From assembly GCA_020912385.1 (NCBI GenBank), contig CP087216.1, positions 1,302,001 through 1,366,000 on the forward strand: a DNA stretch of 64,000 nt. The letters are read 5' to 3'. The notes under the pieces were generated by a model. That model saw only the letters and a program-made list of their open reading frames with translations. It was not told the DNA's origin and did no database searches. The position numbers and the translations under genes are program-made. This DNA comes from Neofusicoccum parvum. Taxonomy: Eukaryota > Ascomycota > Dothideomycetes > Botryosphaeriales > Botryosphaeriaceae. This document shows positions 31,636 to 41,340 of this stretch, in pieces (positions within the stretch are counted from its first letter, which is position 1; each line of letters starts with the position of its first letter).

Positions 31636-32820
31636 TTAGCTCTTATCTTTGATGGGGAACTCGTGACCGGTGCTCTTCTTGTACTGGTGGCGGATCGCGT
31701 CAGCGATCTTGCGGTCCTTCATCTGCTCCCAGGCACTCTCGTCGTGCTGTGGGCCCTGCCTAAGGACGTGCTCCTGGAATTTGTCGATGGCTGCGACGAT
31801 GATTATCAGTATGAGGTATATGATCAGACGGACTAGTCGGAATCAACAAGGGGCGACGGAAGCCGAATGAAATGTTAGCTTACTCTTATCAAGCAAATCC
31901 TCATTCTCCTCAGCCTTTCGGCCACCGCCCATTTTCTCGTTGAGATGATCTTTCATCTTGTGGAGAGTACCCTTCTCCTCCTCTTCCTTTCGGCGGCGCT
32001 CCTCCTCGGCAGCCTTGCCGGAGATCTTATCGAAGAAGCTGGGCTTCTCTTCCGACTTACTATGACGGCGGCGGCTCTTGGACTCTTTCTCATCATCGTC
32101 CTTGCCGGTAAGCTTGTCGAGGAAGCTGGGCTTGTCCTCTTCCGACTTGCTGTGGTGACGGCTTCTGGAGCCCTTTGACTCAGACCTGCTGTGGCGACGG
32201 CTTCTGGAACCCTTCGATTCGGACCTGCTGTGGCGGCGGCTCCTCGACTCCTTCTCCTCGTCATCCTTGCCGGTGAGCTTGTCGAGAAAGCTTCGCTTTT
32301 CTTCCTCGTTGCTGTGGCTGGGGCGACGTTCCTTGTCATCGTCGTCATGGTCCCGGTGCCTAAGCTTGTCAAAGATGCTGGCGTTCTCGCGCTTCTCGCG
32401 CTCTATCCGCTCGCGCTCGAGACGCTCCTCTTCTTCTCTGCGACGACGCTCGGCCTCACGCTTCCTCTCCTCGTCCTTGCCGGTCAGTTTGTCGAAGAAG
32501 CTGGCCTTCTCTTCCTTCTCCTCCTCCTTGAAGCGGCGGTTCTCGGCCTCGGGGGACTCGTGCTTGTCGTCATCATGGCCGGTCAGCTTGCTGAAGAAGC
32601 CGCCCTCTTTCTTCTCCTCTTCGCGGTCGGCGGCCGGGTGGTGCTTGGCCGAGTCGTGGGTCTCGTGATGCTTCTTGTCGTCGTCGTCGTTGTCTTTGCC
32701 GCCGAGCTTGTCAAAAAAGCGCTTCTTCTCCTCTTTCTCCTTCTCGGTCTGGGTGGAGGAGTCCTCGTAGTGGTGTTTCTCCTCCTCGTCGCCGTGCTTG
32801 AGCTTGTGGATGAAGTCCAT
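31636..32820 (-). CDS. CipC-like stress protein with repeated F[FL]DKLTGKD modules
   Basis: Exons 32820-31884 and 31790-31636 give 363 aa. The C-terminus (EDLLDKTIDKFQEHVL, then KIADAIRHQYKK and TGHEFPIKDK) matches the small fungal CipC family, first described as concanamycin-induced and since seen as stress- or hypha-associated. Function is unknown. Ahead of it lies an unusually long charged region with seven copies of F[FL]DKLTGKD or variants (residues 35, 75, 108, 149, 178, 233 and 262) and a degenerate one at 3 (FIHKLKHGD). Between them are Lys/Glu/Asp/His-rich linkers, and residues 192-217 hold two identical 13-residue RS-like units (SRSRRHSRSESKG) and a third variant. The intron (31883-31791) has an alternative, nearer acceptor, but the distal one restores the CipC sequence. 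Predicted hydrophilic, no membrane helix. Confidence 0.85.
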
Positions 32821-33457
32821 TGCGGATCGAACGGGTGCAGAGGCTGGTGTAGGGTGCAAGAGAGGTTGCAAAGGTTGGAGCTCGCTGAGGTGCGGACGGC
32901 GGACGGCGGTTTTGAAGGCAAATGCGGCGGAGTGTGGATGCGAGGGATTAATGCAGGGCGTGGGCAAGGCGTGAGAGATTAAGTAGACGGAGGCCTATCG
33001 ATGGCCGTGACGTGTCCGCGCGAGTAATTCGGGGAGACATGGCGGGAGCAGCAGCGCGCGGCAGCTTCCCCATGTCTCGGGGCTCCTGGCGCAGCGAGTG
33101 GGCGCGAGGGCCACTTGGCGGAAGCTCGGCGTGGCAGTGCAGAGCGGAGATGGAGGACTTGCGCGGAGGGTCTGGACGGAGAAAGTGGAGCCATGGTGCT
33201 CTGCGCCTGCGAGCTGGCGGTGAGCAGCGCTGCTGAAGTCAGGCGCGTCAGGGCTGGCGAGAGCGAATGACGCCGCGTCCGCCCCGCACTAGCTGCGCCG
33301 GGCTGGACCCTGAGTCGCCAGATGCGCGCGCAGTCCCGTGCGCGCCGCCCCGACGCCTCGGCCTCCGTCACGCCCGCCGCGCCATGTCGGGCGACTGCTC
33401 AACAGCTTTTCGTCCGCCGTCTGAGCAGCCGCAGCCGCACCTGCACCCGCACCCGCC
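32821..33457. promoter_or_regulatory. Divergent intergenic region CipC-like / ZNG1
   Basis: 637 bp between divergent starts. GC-rich, with a CA/CT-rich leader just before the ZNG1 start. No zinc-response or stress element can be claimed with certainty. Confidence 0.5.
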
Positions 33458-34597
33458 ATGCCGCCCATCCCAATCACCGTCATCACCGGCTTCCTCGGCT
33501 CCGGCAAGACCACGCTGATCCTCAGCCTGCTCGCCCAGCTGCCGCCCGACTACCGGCTCGCCCTGCTGAAGAACGAGTTTGGCGACGTCGCCATCGACTC
33601 GCAGCTCGCCGCCTCGCAGGCCATCTCCGGTGTCCAGGAGCTCCTCAATGGCTGCATCTGCTGCAACCTGACCGGCCAGCTCCAGGATGCCCTCGAGACC
33701 CTCCGCACCTCCGCGAATCCCGACCGCATCGTCATCGAGACCAGCGGCAGCGCCTTCCCCGCCACCCTGGCTATGGAAGTGAACCGCATCGCCCGTGAGA
33801 CTGGCGGCTTTGTCCTAGACGGCGTCATGAGCGTCGTCGACGTCGAGAACTGGCAGGGTTACGAGGACACCAGCTACAGTGCCAAGGTGCAGGCCCAGTA
33901 CACCGACCTGATCGTGCTGAACAAGTGTGAGCTGGTCAGCGAGCGCAGAGTTGAGGACGTCGAGGACAAGATCAGGGATCTGGAACTTGATGTTCCTACC
34001 CCGATCGTCAAGAGCGCCAAGGGTCGCGTGGACAAGGACATCGTCTTCGGCTTGGATGCGAAGTTGGCCAGGACCGACGCTCACGCGCTACACCACGAAC
34101 ACGATCACAACCACTCGAGCGAGGTCGAGGTTCTCTCGGTCACTCTTTCTGCCGCCAATCAGCCGCACGGCGTCGACCTGAGGAAGCTCGACGCCTTGCT
34201 CAGGGACTCGTCCAAGGATGAGATCTACCGTATCAAGGCTGTACTGCTCGCTTCTTCAGCACCCAAGTCATCTGACGGGCAGCCCGCCTCCTCGCCGGGC
34301 CTCTCGAGTGGCCTCAACAGATATATACTCAACTGGGCATTTGGCCGGTGGACTTTTACTGCTGTCTCAACCGATTCGGCACAGGCAACCCCGTTTTCCT
34401 CAGGAAGCGCTACGCCTGCACCCACGGATTCAGGCGTCTCCACCCCGCAGAGTGGCAGTGTGGAACCGGCGCTGCGTATGACAATCATCACCGCACGGTA
34501 CGAATCCAGCAAGTGGAAGAAACGCATCGAAGCCGGCGAATTCCTTGCCCTGGAAAGCGATCAGCCAACGCAACTGCAAGTAGAGAAAGTTGCGTAG
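33458..34597 (+). CDS. ZNG1: Zinc-transferring GTPase of the CobW/COG0523 family (ZNG1-like)
   Basis: G3E-family P-loop GTPase; eukaryotic members deliver zinc to methionine aminopeptidase and act when zinc is scarce. One exon, 379 aa. Walker A GFLGSGKTTL is at residues 11-20, the metal-binding CxCC motif GCICCN at 65-70, and IVIETSGSAFP at 91-101. A guanine-specificity-like NKCEL is at about 155-159. A histidine-rich patch (HHEHDHNHS, 212-220) between the GTPase and C-terminal domains is typical of metal-handling members. The C-terminal domain (RYILNWAFGRWTF) follows a low-complexity Ser/Pro/Thr insert. An N-terminal signal is absent, so it is cytosolic. The N-terminus lacks the CPELVP-like motif that ZNG1 of other species uses to dock on methionine aminopeptidase, so the client is uncertain. 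Confidence 0.9.
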   Translation: MPPIPITVITGFLGSGKTTLILSLLAQLPPDYRLALLKNEFGDVAIDSQLAASQAISGVQELLNGCICCNLTGQLQDALETLRTSANPDRIVIETSGSAFPATLAMEVNRIARETGGFVLDGVMSVVDVENWQGYEDTSYSAKVQAQYTDLIVLNKCELVSERRVEDVEDKIRDLELDVPTPIVKSAKGRVDKDIVFGLDAKLARTDAHALHHEHDHNHSSEVEVLSVTLSAANQPHGVDLRKLDALLRDSSKDEIYRIKAVLLASSAPKSSDGQPASSPGLSSGLNRYILNWAFGRWTFTAVSTDSAQATPFSSGSATPAPTDSGVSTPQSGSVEPALRMTIITARYESSKWKKRIEAGEFLALESDQPTQLQVEKVA

Positions 34598-35432
34598 GCA
34601 TTTTCGAAACGTGGAAGTCCGCAGGGAATTTCAGCAGCAGGACTCTCGCTCACGAGAAGCTGAAGCGTTCGTTCTGATCGTATGTGTGTCTTGTCTTGTG
34701 CACTTTTACATTCGGACCAATGCTACAACTCCCTCTCCGCGGGAACTTGCCGCTGAAACGCTTGGGGAAAGACCACTTCCTATTTGAGCTTCGTTGAGAA
34801 GCCCGCTTTCAGGCAAATTGAACATGTGCTTCCGCATGTTTTAACCCGCAAGATTTTTGATAGCTGCGAGACATCCGCTCCGGGCTTCGGCCCGCTGCGT
34901 CGCGCTCGGCCTCCGACGGTAAACTAGCGAAGAAAGCGTAGCCATATTAGGCTCCTGTAGCCTTAAAACACAAAGACCGCTCGTAGATATCCATAGAGGT
35001 AGACGGTATGGGTAAGGTATAGAGAATGAGGTAGAACATCTCCACTCAACTCCCACTTCTGTATAGAATGTTATATGCATAATCATCGCCTTCTCACAAA
35101 ACTTTGCTCCTCGACTCAGATTTACGTCAGCTGCCTGGAGGATAGTCCGCAGCACTTTCTTTGAGGTGATGTTATGAAGCATCCCATCACTCTCAGTCCG
35201 CGCTGCCTGCTGGACGAGGAAGCCGCACCAAGGAGAAGCTATCACAATGTGCCGTGAAGGAAATGGCAGTACAGGGGAGGTCCTCCGCCCAACAGAACGC
35301 ATCAAGTAAGCAGGGTATCAGGTAGCTGCACGGGTGCCTAAAGCAGTCGTGCGGATACAGAAATATCTTGATTGAATGACCAGAGCCATCCGGGTGAACG
35401 CTTCAATTTTCCTGAGTTCCGACTCTGCACGT
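34598..35432. other. Intergenic with a short GC-rich hairpin
   Basis: 835 bp between convergent stop codons. No supported gene. Around 34880-34900 a strong hairpin (CCGGGCTTCGGCCCG) lies in a CGC-rich patch unlike the AT-richer flanks. A 154-residue minus-strand frame (34841-35305) has no recognisable domain. Confidence 0.45.
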
Positions 35433-36369
35433 CTACCATGGTAGTTCATTTCCATCACAGCTGAGATACTGCCCGCTTGTATCTTTGAGCGTAGCTGCGT
35501 CGATCTGTTCCCACGACGTTAGAACATACGGGGAACCCTCCAAGATCCAGGTGGAGATCATACCACTCTCTGGATGCCTGTGGCGCTCTGCTCCACGGAG
35601 CTCCATTTCAGCGGGTATTTGTTTCCATTTTTCGCATAATACTCGATTGCGTTCCTCCCCATATCGGTCTCGACCGCCCTGATTATGAGGTCAATCCCTG
35701 CCTTTCCTGCTTAGAAATACTTATCCTTTACCTACCCCGGATGCATCGACCAGACGGCAATGTCACTATACTCTTGCGACAGCCACTTGACGAAGAAATT
35801 GACCATTGCCTTCGACGCTCCATACGGCCCGCAAGCACAAGATGCATTCATCAACGCAAAGGAAGCCAGATTGCTTGAGATGACTACGAACTTCGGCGTT
35901 GCCGCTCCCTTCAGGAGGCATAGCGTAGCCTTGAACAGCTCGAGCGGGCCATAGGCATTGACGTCCACATATTCCTGAATCTTTGACCGCGGGGTTGTGA
36001 GGAGTGGACCGGTGGGCTCGCCAATGCCGGCGTTGGCGACAACGATGTCCAAATGGTGGATGTTGTGCGTGTCGGTAAGTGTGGACACTGCTCCGATGAT
36101 GGATTCGGCAGACGCGGTGTCCATTTGGACAATTAACAAGTTGGTCCCCTCCGCTGTGGGGAGATCACGAAGTTGTAGGGCACTCGCGTGAGCTGGGTCA
36201 CGCACCGTGGCAATGACCGTGTGTCTTGGACGGGCAATGTAGGCGGCCACGAGGCCCTTTCCGATACCTGTTTAGCTGCCGGTTATATGTTTGTCTATGT
36301 TTATATCCTTTAGATTATGATACCTCTGTTGGTGCCAGTGATGAGACAGGTGGTCGTCTGAGAGCCCAT
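35433..36369 (-). CDS. Short-chain dehydrogenase/reductase (norsolorinic acid ketoreductase-like class)
   Basis: NAD(P)H-dependent SDR. Exons 36369-36324, 36267-35736, 35678-35564 and 35504-35433 give 254 aa, typical for a classical SDR. The cofactor motif TGTNRGIGKG is rebuilt by intron 1 (36323-36268). VVANAGIG matches the NAG motif, and the catalytic residues are S in VVISSNLAS with Y and K in YGASKAM. The substrate-loop region HPG-AVETDMGRN is restored by intron 2 (35735-35679), and the C-terminal TLKDTSGQYLSCDGNELPW by intron 3 (35563-35505). The end CDGNELPW matches the fungal group related to the aflatoxin-pathway ketoreductase, but no other pathway genes are nearby, so a secondary-metabolite role is unsupported. 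All parts look intact. Confidence 0.9.
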
Positions 36370-38245
36370 TTCGAAGAGTCATGTGACGCGATTTATTGCC
36401 AGGGACAGTGGGAAATGACAAAATAAGAGTCTTGTCCATGTGTCAAGTTTGTCTGCGGCTTCGTGAACGGCGTGGAGAAGTTGTGATTATGTACATGCGG
36501 ATAAGTGGGTATCCCACGGAGACATTTTCCCGTTGCGTGCGAGGTCGCATGCCCAGCCTTGCCGCTTGATATGCGTGCCGACCATTTTGGATGATTCATG
36601 CTGACTACATCGGAGCAAGCGGGTTAGTCTCACTAGAAGGTGGAGCATCCTCGCTTGATCTGTGAGATTCGGTATCTAGTAGTCGAAGGTGTAACGGCGG
36701 GCCTCTACCTCTAAGGATCCAAACACCAAAGAGGGTGGTAAGCCGTGTCGGGGTTTACCTTGAGTGGGTACAAGAGAGGGAGTGAGAACAGTATAGATGA
36801 ATACACGTGACTGAGCACTGCGTGCGAAGGCCGTGTTACTAATCAATGGTGTAGATTGATTATCGAAGTTGACCACGAAGGTCAAAGCTATGCTAGTGAG
36901 CGTGGTTTATATACGTAGGAGAGTTCTATACAATCTGTGGTTCATGGAGTTCATGTTGTGGGGTGTTCTGAACCGTCTGAACTGGAGTTCAGAGGTTCAT
37001 TCTGCCAAGCCCATATGAACTGGTGAACTGGTGGGGCATCACGTGATCCTCGACTGCCTAGAGGAATCTTCCGCGGCGTCTGTTCATGCCCCGCTTATCC
37101 TTCTTCCCTACTTTTCTGACCTGGTGAAGGCTGCGCCGTAATAGAAGGATGCTATTCTAATTATTTCTTTCCAATAGGAGGTTGACCGTGAGGAACCTAT
37201 GCGAACATACCTGAGAGCTTGTATGTGACGACAGATGAGCGAGCCATGAGGAGACGTTGTAGTCTATTAACGTTTTAGACGACAAAAAAAAAGGTCTGTT
37301 AAGTGCTAGAGTATCCAAGGCATGCCTTCAGATCAGTCAAGTGACCCTATTATTAGATAGACGCACGAAATCTCCATACAACGTGGATGCATTAGAACGT
37401 CGACACCACCTACAGAGACCCTACCCCTATCTATTGGATCTAGATAGCCTCGAATAAATGAAAAAAATAATCCGTCTCTGTTAATGAAAAAGAAAACCAC
37501 ATCAAGCATAACAAACAAAGAGGCGGGCTACCGAGCACCCTAGACGTTGGGTCAGACCGTTAGACCAGTCTTGTTACCGCATTGAAGTGACCGGTGGCTT
37601 TAGCAGCCGATCACCAAGCCAGCCCTCGCTCGTGGCACACGACGGACGAATCCTATACAAAATGATTTCAGAGGATAGTCTGACTCCTGAGTCCTGAGCC
37701 ATTGATCGTCAGTGATAAGCGGCCAGCGACCCAGACCAACCCGCGATACAAAAATAGCAGCAAAGACTACGAGTAGCTAATCAAAGCCATTCATTCCACA
37801 GGGTGGTATTCGTGCGTCCGGGAGATTGACGGTGAGGCTGTGTGAATGGTGGGCACGGCCCAAGAAGCTCCTTAAGAACATTGCACCAGACCATGGCTGC
37901 GTTGGAGGGGGGTATATAATCCAGCAGGCGTGTCGTATTCGTTATGTGCTGCCCCGGAGTGGATCAAACTATGAGAATAGTCGAATCGGACGACTGTGAA
38001 GCGGCCGGGCTGAGTGTCTCACGAAAACGAAAACGAGCACGAGCACGGTGGACCAGGCTTAGCCTAGATTTAGGACGAACCGATGAAACTGCCAAAACAG
38101 CAGCAATAAGTGGATCCGTCCGAACAAGAGGGGCCTCATACTTAAAAGAGTGTCGTCCATTGAGCTCTTGATCAATCAAAACATATTCACATTCTTTCAG
38201 CACCATTTCAATATCATTTTCTGTTCTCGTCCTCAATTCTTCATC
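36370..38245. other. Long intergenic with possible LTR-like remnant
   Basis: 1.9 kb with no supported gene. The part at 36.69-37.06 kb resembles a retroelement LTR on the minus strand (separate entry). A (A)9 run lies near 37285. The last 300 bp are the promoter and leader of the RTA1-like gene. Confidence 0.5.
36690..37060 (-). repeat. Possible LTR remnant
   Basis: Read on the minus strand this stretch has, in order, repeated GTTCA/TGAAC motifs (37060-36950), a TATA-like TACGTATATAAACC (about 36920-36905), a polypyrimidine run (ACTCCCTCTCTTG, about 36785-36770) and a GTTACACCTTCGACTACTAG block near 36692-36675. The order TATA, then transcribed leader, resembles a retrotransposon LTR, but no duplicate LTR or target duplication was found in the window. 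Confidence 0.25.
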
Positions 38246-39225
38246 ATGGGATACCAGTATTACAACTACGACCCCAGCTTTGCTGCGGCAGCCATATTCG
38301 TCATTCTTTTTGCTGCTAGTACTCTCCTTCACATTTTCCAGCTCGTTAGGAAAAGGACGTGGTATTTCATACCATTCGTCATTGGCGGCATCTGTGAGAA
38401 TCAGCTTCACCCACCGAGGCAGATACTGACGAGGTACAGTTGAGGCGGTTGGATATGCCGGGCGAGCACTGTCGGCCAAAGAAACACCGGACTGGACATT
38501 GATGCCATACATCATGCAGAGCATCCTCCTTCTGCTGGGTCCAACATTCTTTGCGGCATCGATCTACATGATCCTTGGCAGACTCATCCGCTTGACGAAC
38601 GGAGAAGCGCACTCGATCGTCAGGGCCACACTGGTCACAAAAATCTTCCTCGTAGGCGACATTATGTCTTTCTTCGCTCAATCTGCAGGTCCGTATCACT
38701 TCCAATGTCTTGGCGGGGGGTTGAGCTGACGCGCGCACAGGCGGTGGAATGCTGGCAAAGGCGAAATCCCAGGACGACCAGAAAAATGGAGAGCGCATCA
38801 TCATCATCGGGCTATTAATCCAAATCGCCTTCTTTGGTTTCTTCATCGTCGTCTCGGCACTTTTCCACTACCGAATCGCCCTGTATCCGACGGCGCGTTC
38901 CAGAAAGGTGCAGGTGCCCTGGCGGAGATACCTCTGGATCTTGTACACAGCGAGTGGGCTTATCATGGTCCGTTCCATCTACCGGCTTCTGGAATACGTC
39001 CAAGGAAAAGAGGGGGTGCTCCAGTCTAAGGAGGCATACATTTACGTCCTTGATGCTGCGCTAATGTTCGTTGTTGCGGCTATTTTCAACGCGTTTCATC
39101 CGAGTCAGATCATCAACAAAGAGTCGATGTCCACAGAGGTGTACGACGTTGGAGCAGACGATACAGAGTACATGGTAGGGAACAGGAACCGGGGCCAATA
39201 CGAAAATGTACACCTGGGGGTTTGA
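38246..39225 (+). CDS. RTA1-like seven-transmembrane protein
   Basis: Member of the fungal RTA1/RSB1 lipid-translocating exporter family. Members are linked to resistance to membrane-active compounds and to sphingoid-base transport. The exact substrate here is unknown. Exons 38246-38393, 38440-38688 and 38741-39225 give 293 aa. Seven hydrophobic helices can be traced, including FAAAAIFVILFAASTLLHIF, YFIPFVIGGI, YIMQSILLLLGPTFFAASIY and IIIIGLLIQIAFFGFFIVVS. The RTA1 blocks GGIFEAVGYAGRA (rebuilt by intron 1) and LGPTFFAASIYMILGR are clear, as is SAGGGMLAKA across intron 2. The tail is acidic and cytosolic. Start chosen at the ATG with the usual N-terminal Tyr-rich segment. It stands alone, without the transcription factor or reductase partners of a cluster. 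Confidence 0.93.
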
Positions 39226-40248
39226 ACATCGGGGCGGCCTGGTGGATCTTACCAGGCTTCGATTGCTGGCTGATTCGGGGGTTCCTTCGTTTGCTGGGGC
39301 AGATTGATGGCGTTTGGAATACAGGCTAGAGGCAAGAACAAGCATGCTCTGGGCATCGTCTATCTTTGAGCGTGTTGTGTGTCCATGTGAGCTCGTTCGT
39401 TGTAAAGTGGACGGCGTGAAGTTGAGCTATGCAATTGGTGATAGGAGCAAGGATTCTGAATCAGAAAGAGCGAGGACGATCGGCTCCACAGACCCTTGGA
39501 CTCAGCTTCGCTTGAGCAGCGGCGCAGCGGCGCATCAGCGTGCGGGGCGCTGGAGAAAGGCGTCTCGGGCGGCGGCTGACCATGTCCTGCATCTTCTCGA
39601 GCGTTGGGGAGCAACATGAGCCCGCAGGTGATGGTCTTCTGCTCTGGATGGAAGCGTTAACAGGGGCGGACATGCAGGGACGGCGCCAAACTGCAGGCGG
39701 ACTGGCCACGCAGACGGGCAGTCGCACGAGCACCTGAAGGCCGGGGGACGGGCCGAGCACCACGAGCACTCGGCGTGGTTCTCCTGCGGCGACGAGGGCT
39801 TTGCGGAGCCGCAGGCCATGTGCTGGCAGCAGCAGGCGACGGCGGCAGCGGAGCAGACGAGGCAGCGTGCGGTGGTCGTGGAGGCGAAACTGAGCGATGC
39901 TCCACCTGCCCGCGCCGTGGTGAAGATGCTCGCGCTAGCCGTCCGGTCCCTGCCGTGCCTGCGTCCTACCCTGGCGCTGTTCATTCAACACCGTGCCGGG
40001 CCCAATCGAGGCTGTGGCGCCTAGCAGACGACCGCCAAGGCAGCAAACCCGCCCGACGTGGCTTGCTGCCCGATCGTGGGCATGGGAGAGCTGTCTTGTG
40101 CGCCGCGACCCGGGCGCCCCAGCCACGGCCGCTGCCCGGCTGCTGGATAATATTACATATGACCAGCAGCGCCCGCCTCGCCTCGCGCCTGCATCGGCGG
40201 ACCACTGCCCTCCTCCACGTCGCGCCTCGCCGCTCCACCAGCCCCGCC
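39226..40248. other. Intergenic, no gene seen
   Basis: About 1 kb between the RTA1-like stop and the next start. A long plus-strand frame continues upstream of 40249 to 39775, but its sequence there is low-complexity without homology signals. Much of this is likely promoter and 5' leader. Confidence 0.5.
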
Positions 40249-40489
40249 ATGTGCCTGGTCAAGGTCCACGAGGAGCCCGAGCTGGTTCCCTATCGCCGCG
40301 TCGCCAGGACCTCGCGCTACTACTCTCCTCCGCGCTCGGCCCGCGTCTCGCGCACCATCGTCGAGGAGCGCCGCCCGCCGTCGGTCGTCTCGCACCACGT
40401 CGAGAAGACCAGAGTCACCAGCGTCTCGTCGCCGCCCGCGAAGCAGGTGCCGCCGCCGCAGCCCGTTCCTGTCTTCGTGAAGCCGGAGG

Positions 40490-40520
<31 letters not shown>

Positions 40521-40872
40521 CGCACCCAGGCCGCCGAGCCCGTCGCCAGTCCACCTGGTCGAGGTGTCGCCGCACAGCAGCCACACCAGCGTCTCCACGA
40601 GCGACTACATTGTGCGCGAACACGAGATCCGCCGGCACCGCACCACGGCTGAATACTCGCCGTCGCCGGCCCGATCGTCGTTCACCGAGCGCTCGCCGCG
40701 CTACGAGACGTTCAGATACATTGAGCCGCCCGACGACCGCCACTGGTCGCGGTCGAGCGAGCGCAGCGTGAGCAGGGACCGGCGCGGCCACTTCGACGAG
40801 CCGCGGGAGTCGTACCGCTCGACGCGCATCGAGGTGAACACGTCGCGCCGGCCCCGGGAGTACTGGCGGTAG
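40249..40872 (+). CDS. Proline/arginine-rich hypothetical protein with polyproline tract
   Basis: 207 aa, no intron. It begins MCLVKVHEEPELVPYRRVAR, an opening I associate with a fungal family of unknown function. It then has a basic SRYYSPPRSARVSR stretch, a polyproline run of nine residues (PPPPPPPPP near residue 90, encoded by GCC/CCG repeats) and a basic C-terminal half rich in Arg, Ser and Tyr ending RRPREYWR. No signal peptide, membrane helix or catalytic motif. Mostly disordered and possibly a scaffold, which is inference. An in-frame upstream extension exists but is low-complexity, so the ATG at 40249 was preferred. Antisense frames overlap it because of high GC content. Confidence 0.65.
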
Positions 40873-41340
40873 CCATGCGGGCGGCGGCGGTGGTGGTGGC
40901 AGTGGGCGGTGGCCGTGGACGCGGGCGGAGCGGGCAGAGCGGGCAGAGCGGGCGGGGGCGGAGGAGGCTGCATTTTCCCGAGCTGTGCATTTGATGAGCT
41001 ACGCAAGCGACGTGTATTCTAGACGGCCTGGCCTATTTCGGAGATACGTATCCTACCATGAGTGCCACGTCCCGCGTGCAGGCAGCGGGGCGCCGCGAGG
41101 TGAAGCGGCGGGCGGCTCGGAGGAGCTGCGCTCGCCGCGCTGGCCAGCGTCATAGCGCGCATCTCTCGCAGCCCGGGAGCCGCGCCAGCACACCTCCACG
41201 CTCCAGCTCGACCGTGATCCAGGGACCACGCTGCTCCCGGCCCCTGCGTGCGCCCGGGATGCCAACTCGCCAGCGCCGCTGCCTGCCCCCGAATCCTCGT
41301 CTGCGCCGCCGTCGCTCCTTGCCCTGACTCCGCCGCCGAC

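Noticed and set aside
32191..32982. 263-codon plus-strand frame antisense to the CipC-like gene
   Set aside because: Leucine/valine repeats come from reading the charged repeat region backwards; it looks like membrane helices but is an artefact.
34841..35305. 154-codon minus-strand frame after ZNG1
   Set aside because: No recognisable domain or codon pattern; sits in a convergent 3' region.
35433..39225. SDR plus RTA1-like gene as a toxin-pathway fragment
   Set aside because: The SDR resembles a polyketide ketoreductase class, but this class is large and no polyketide synthase, P450 or pathway regulator is near.
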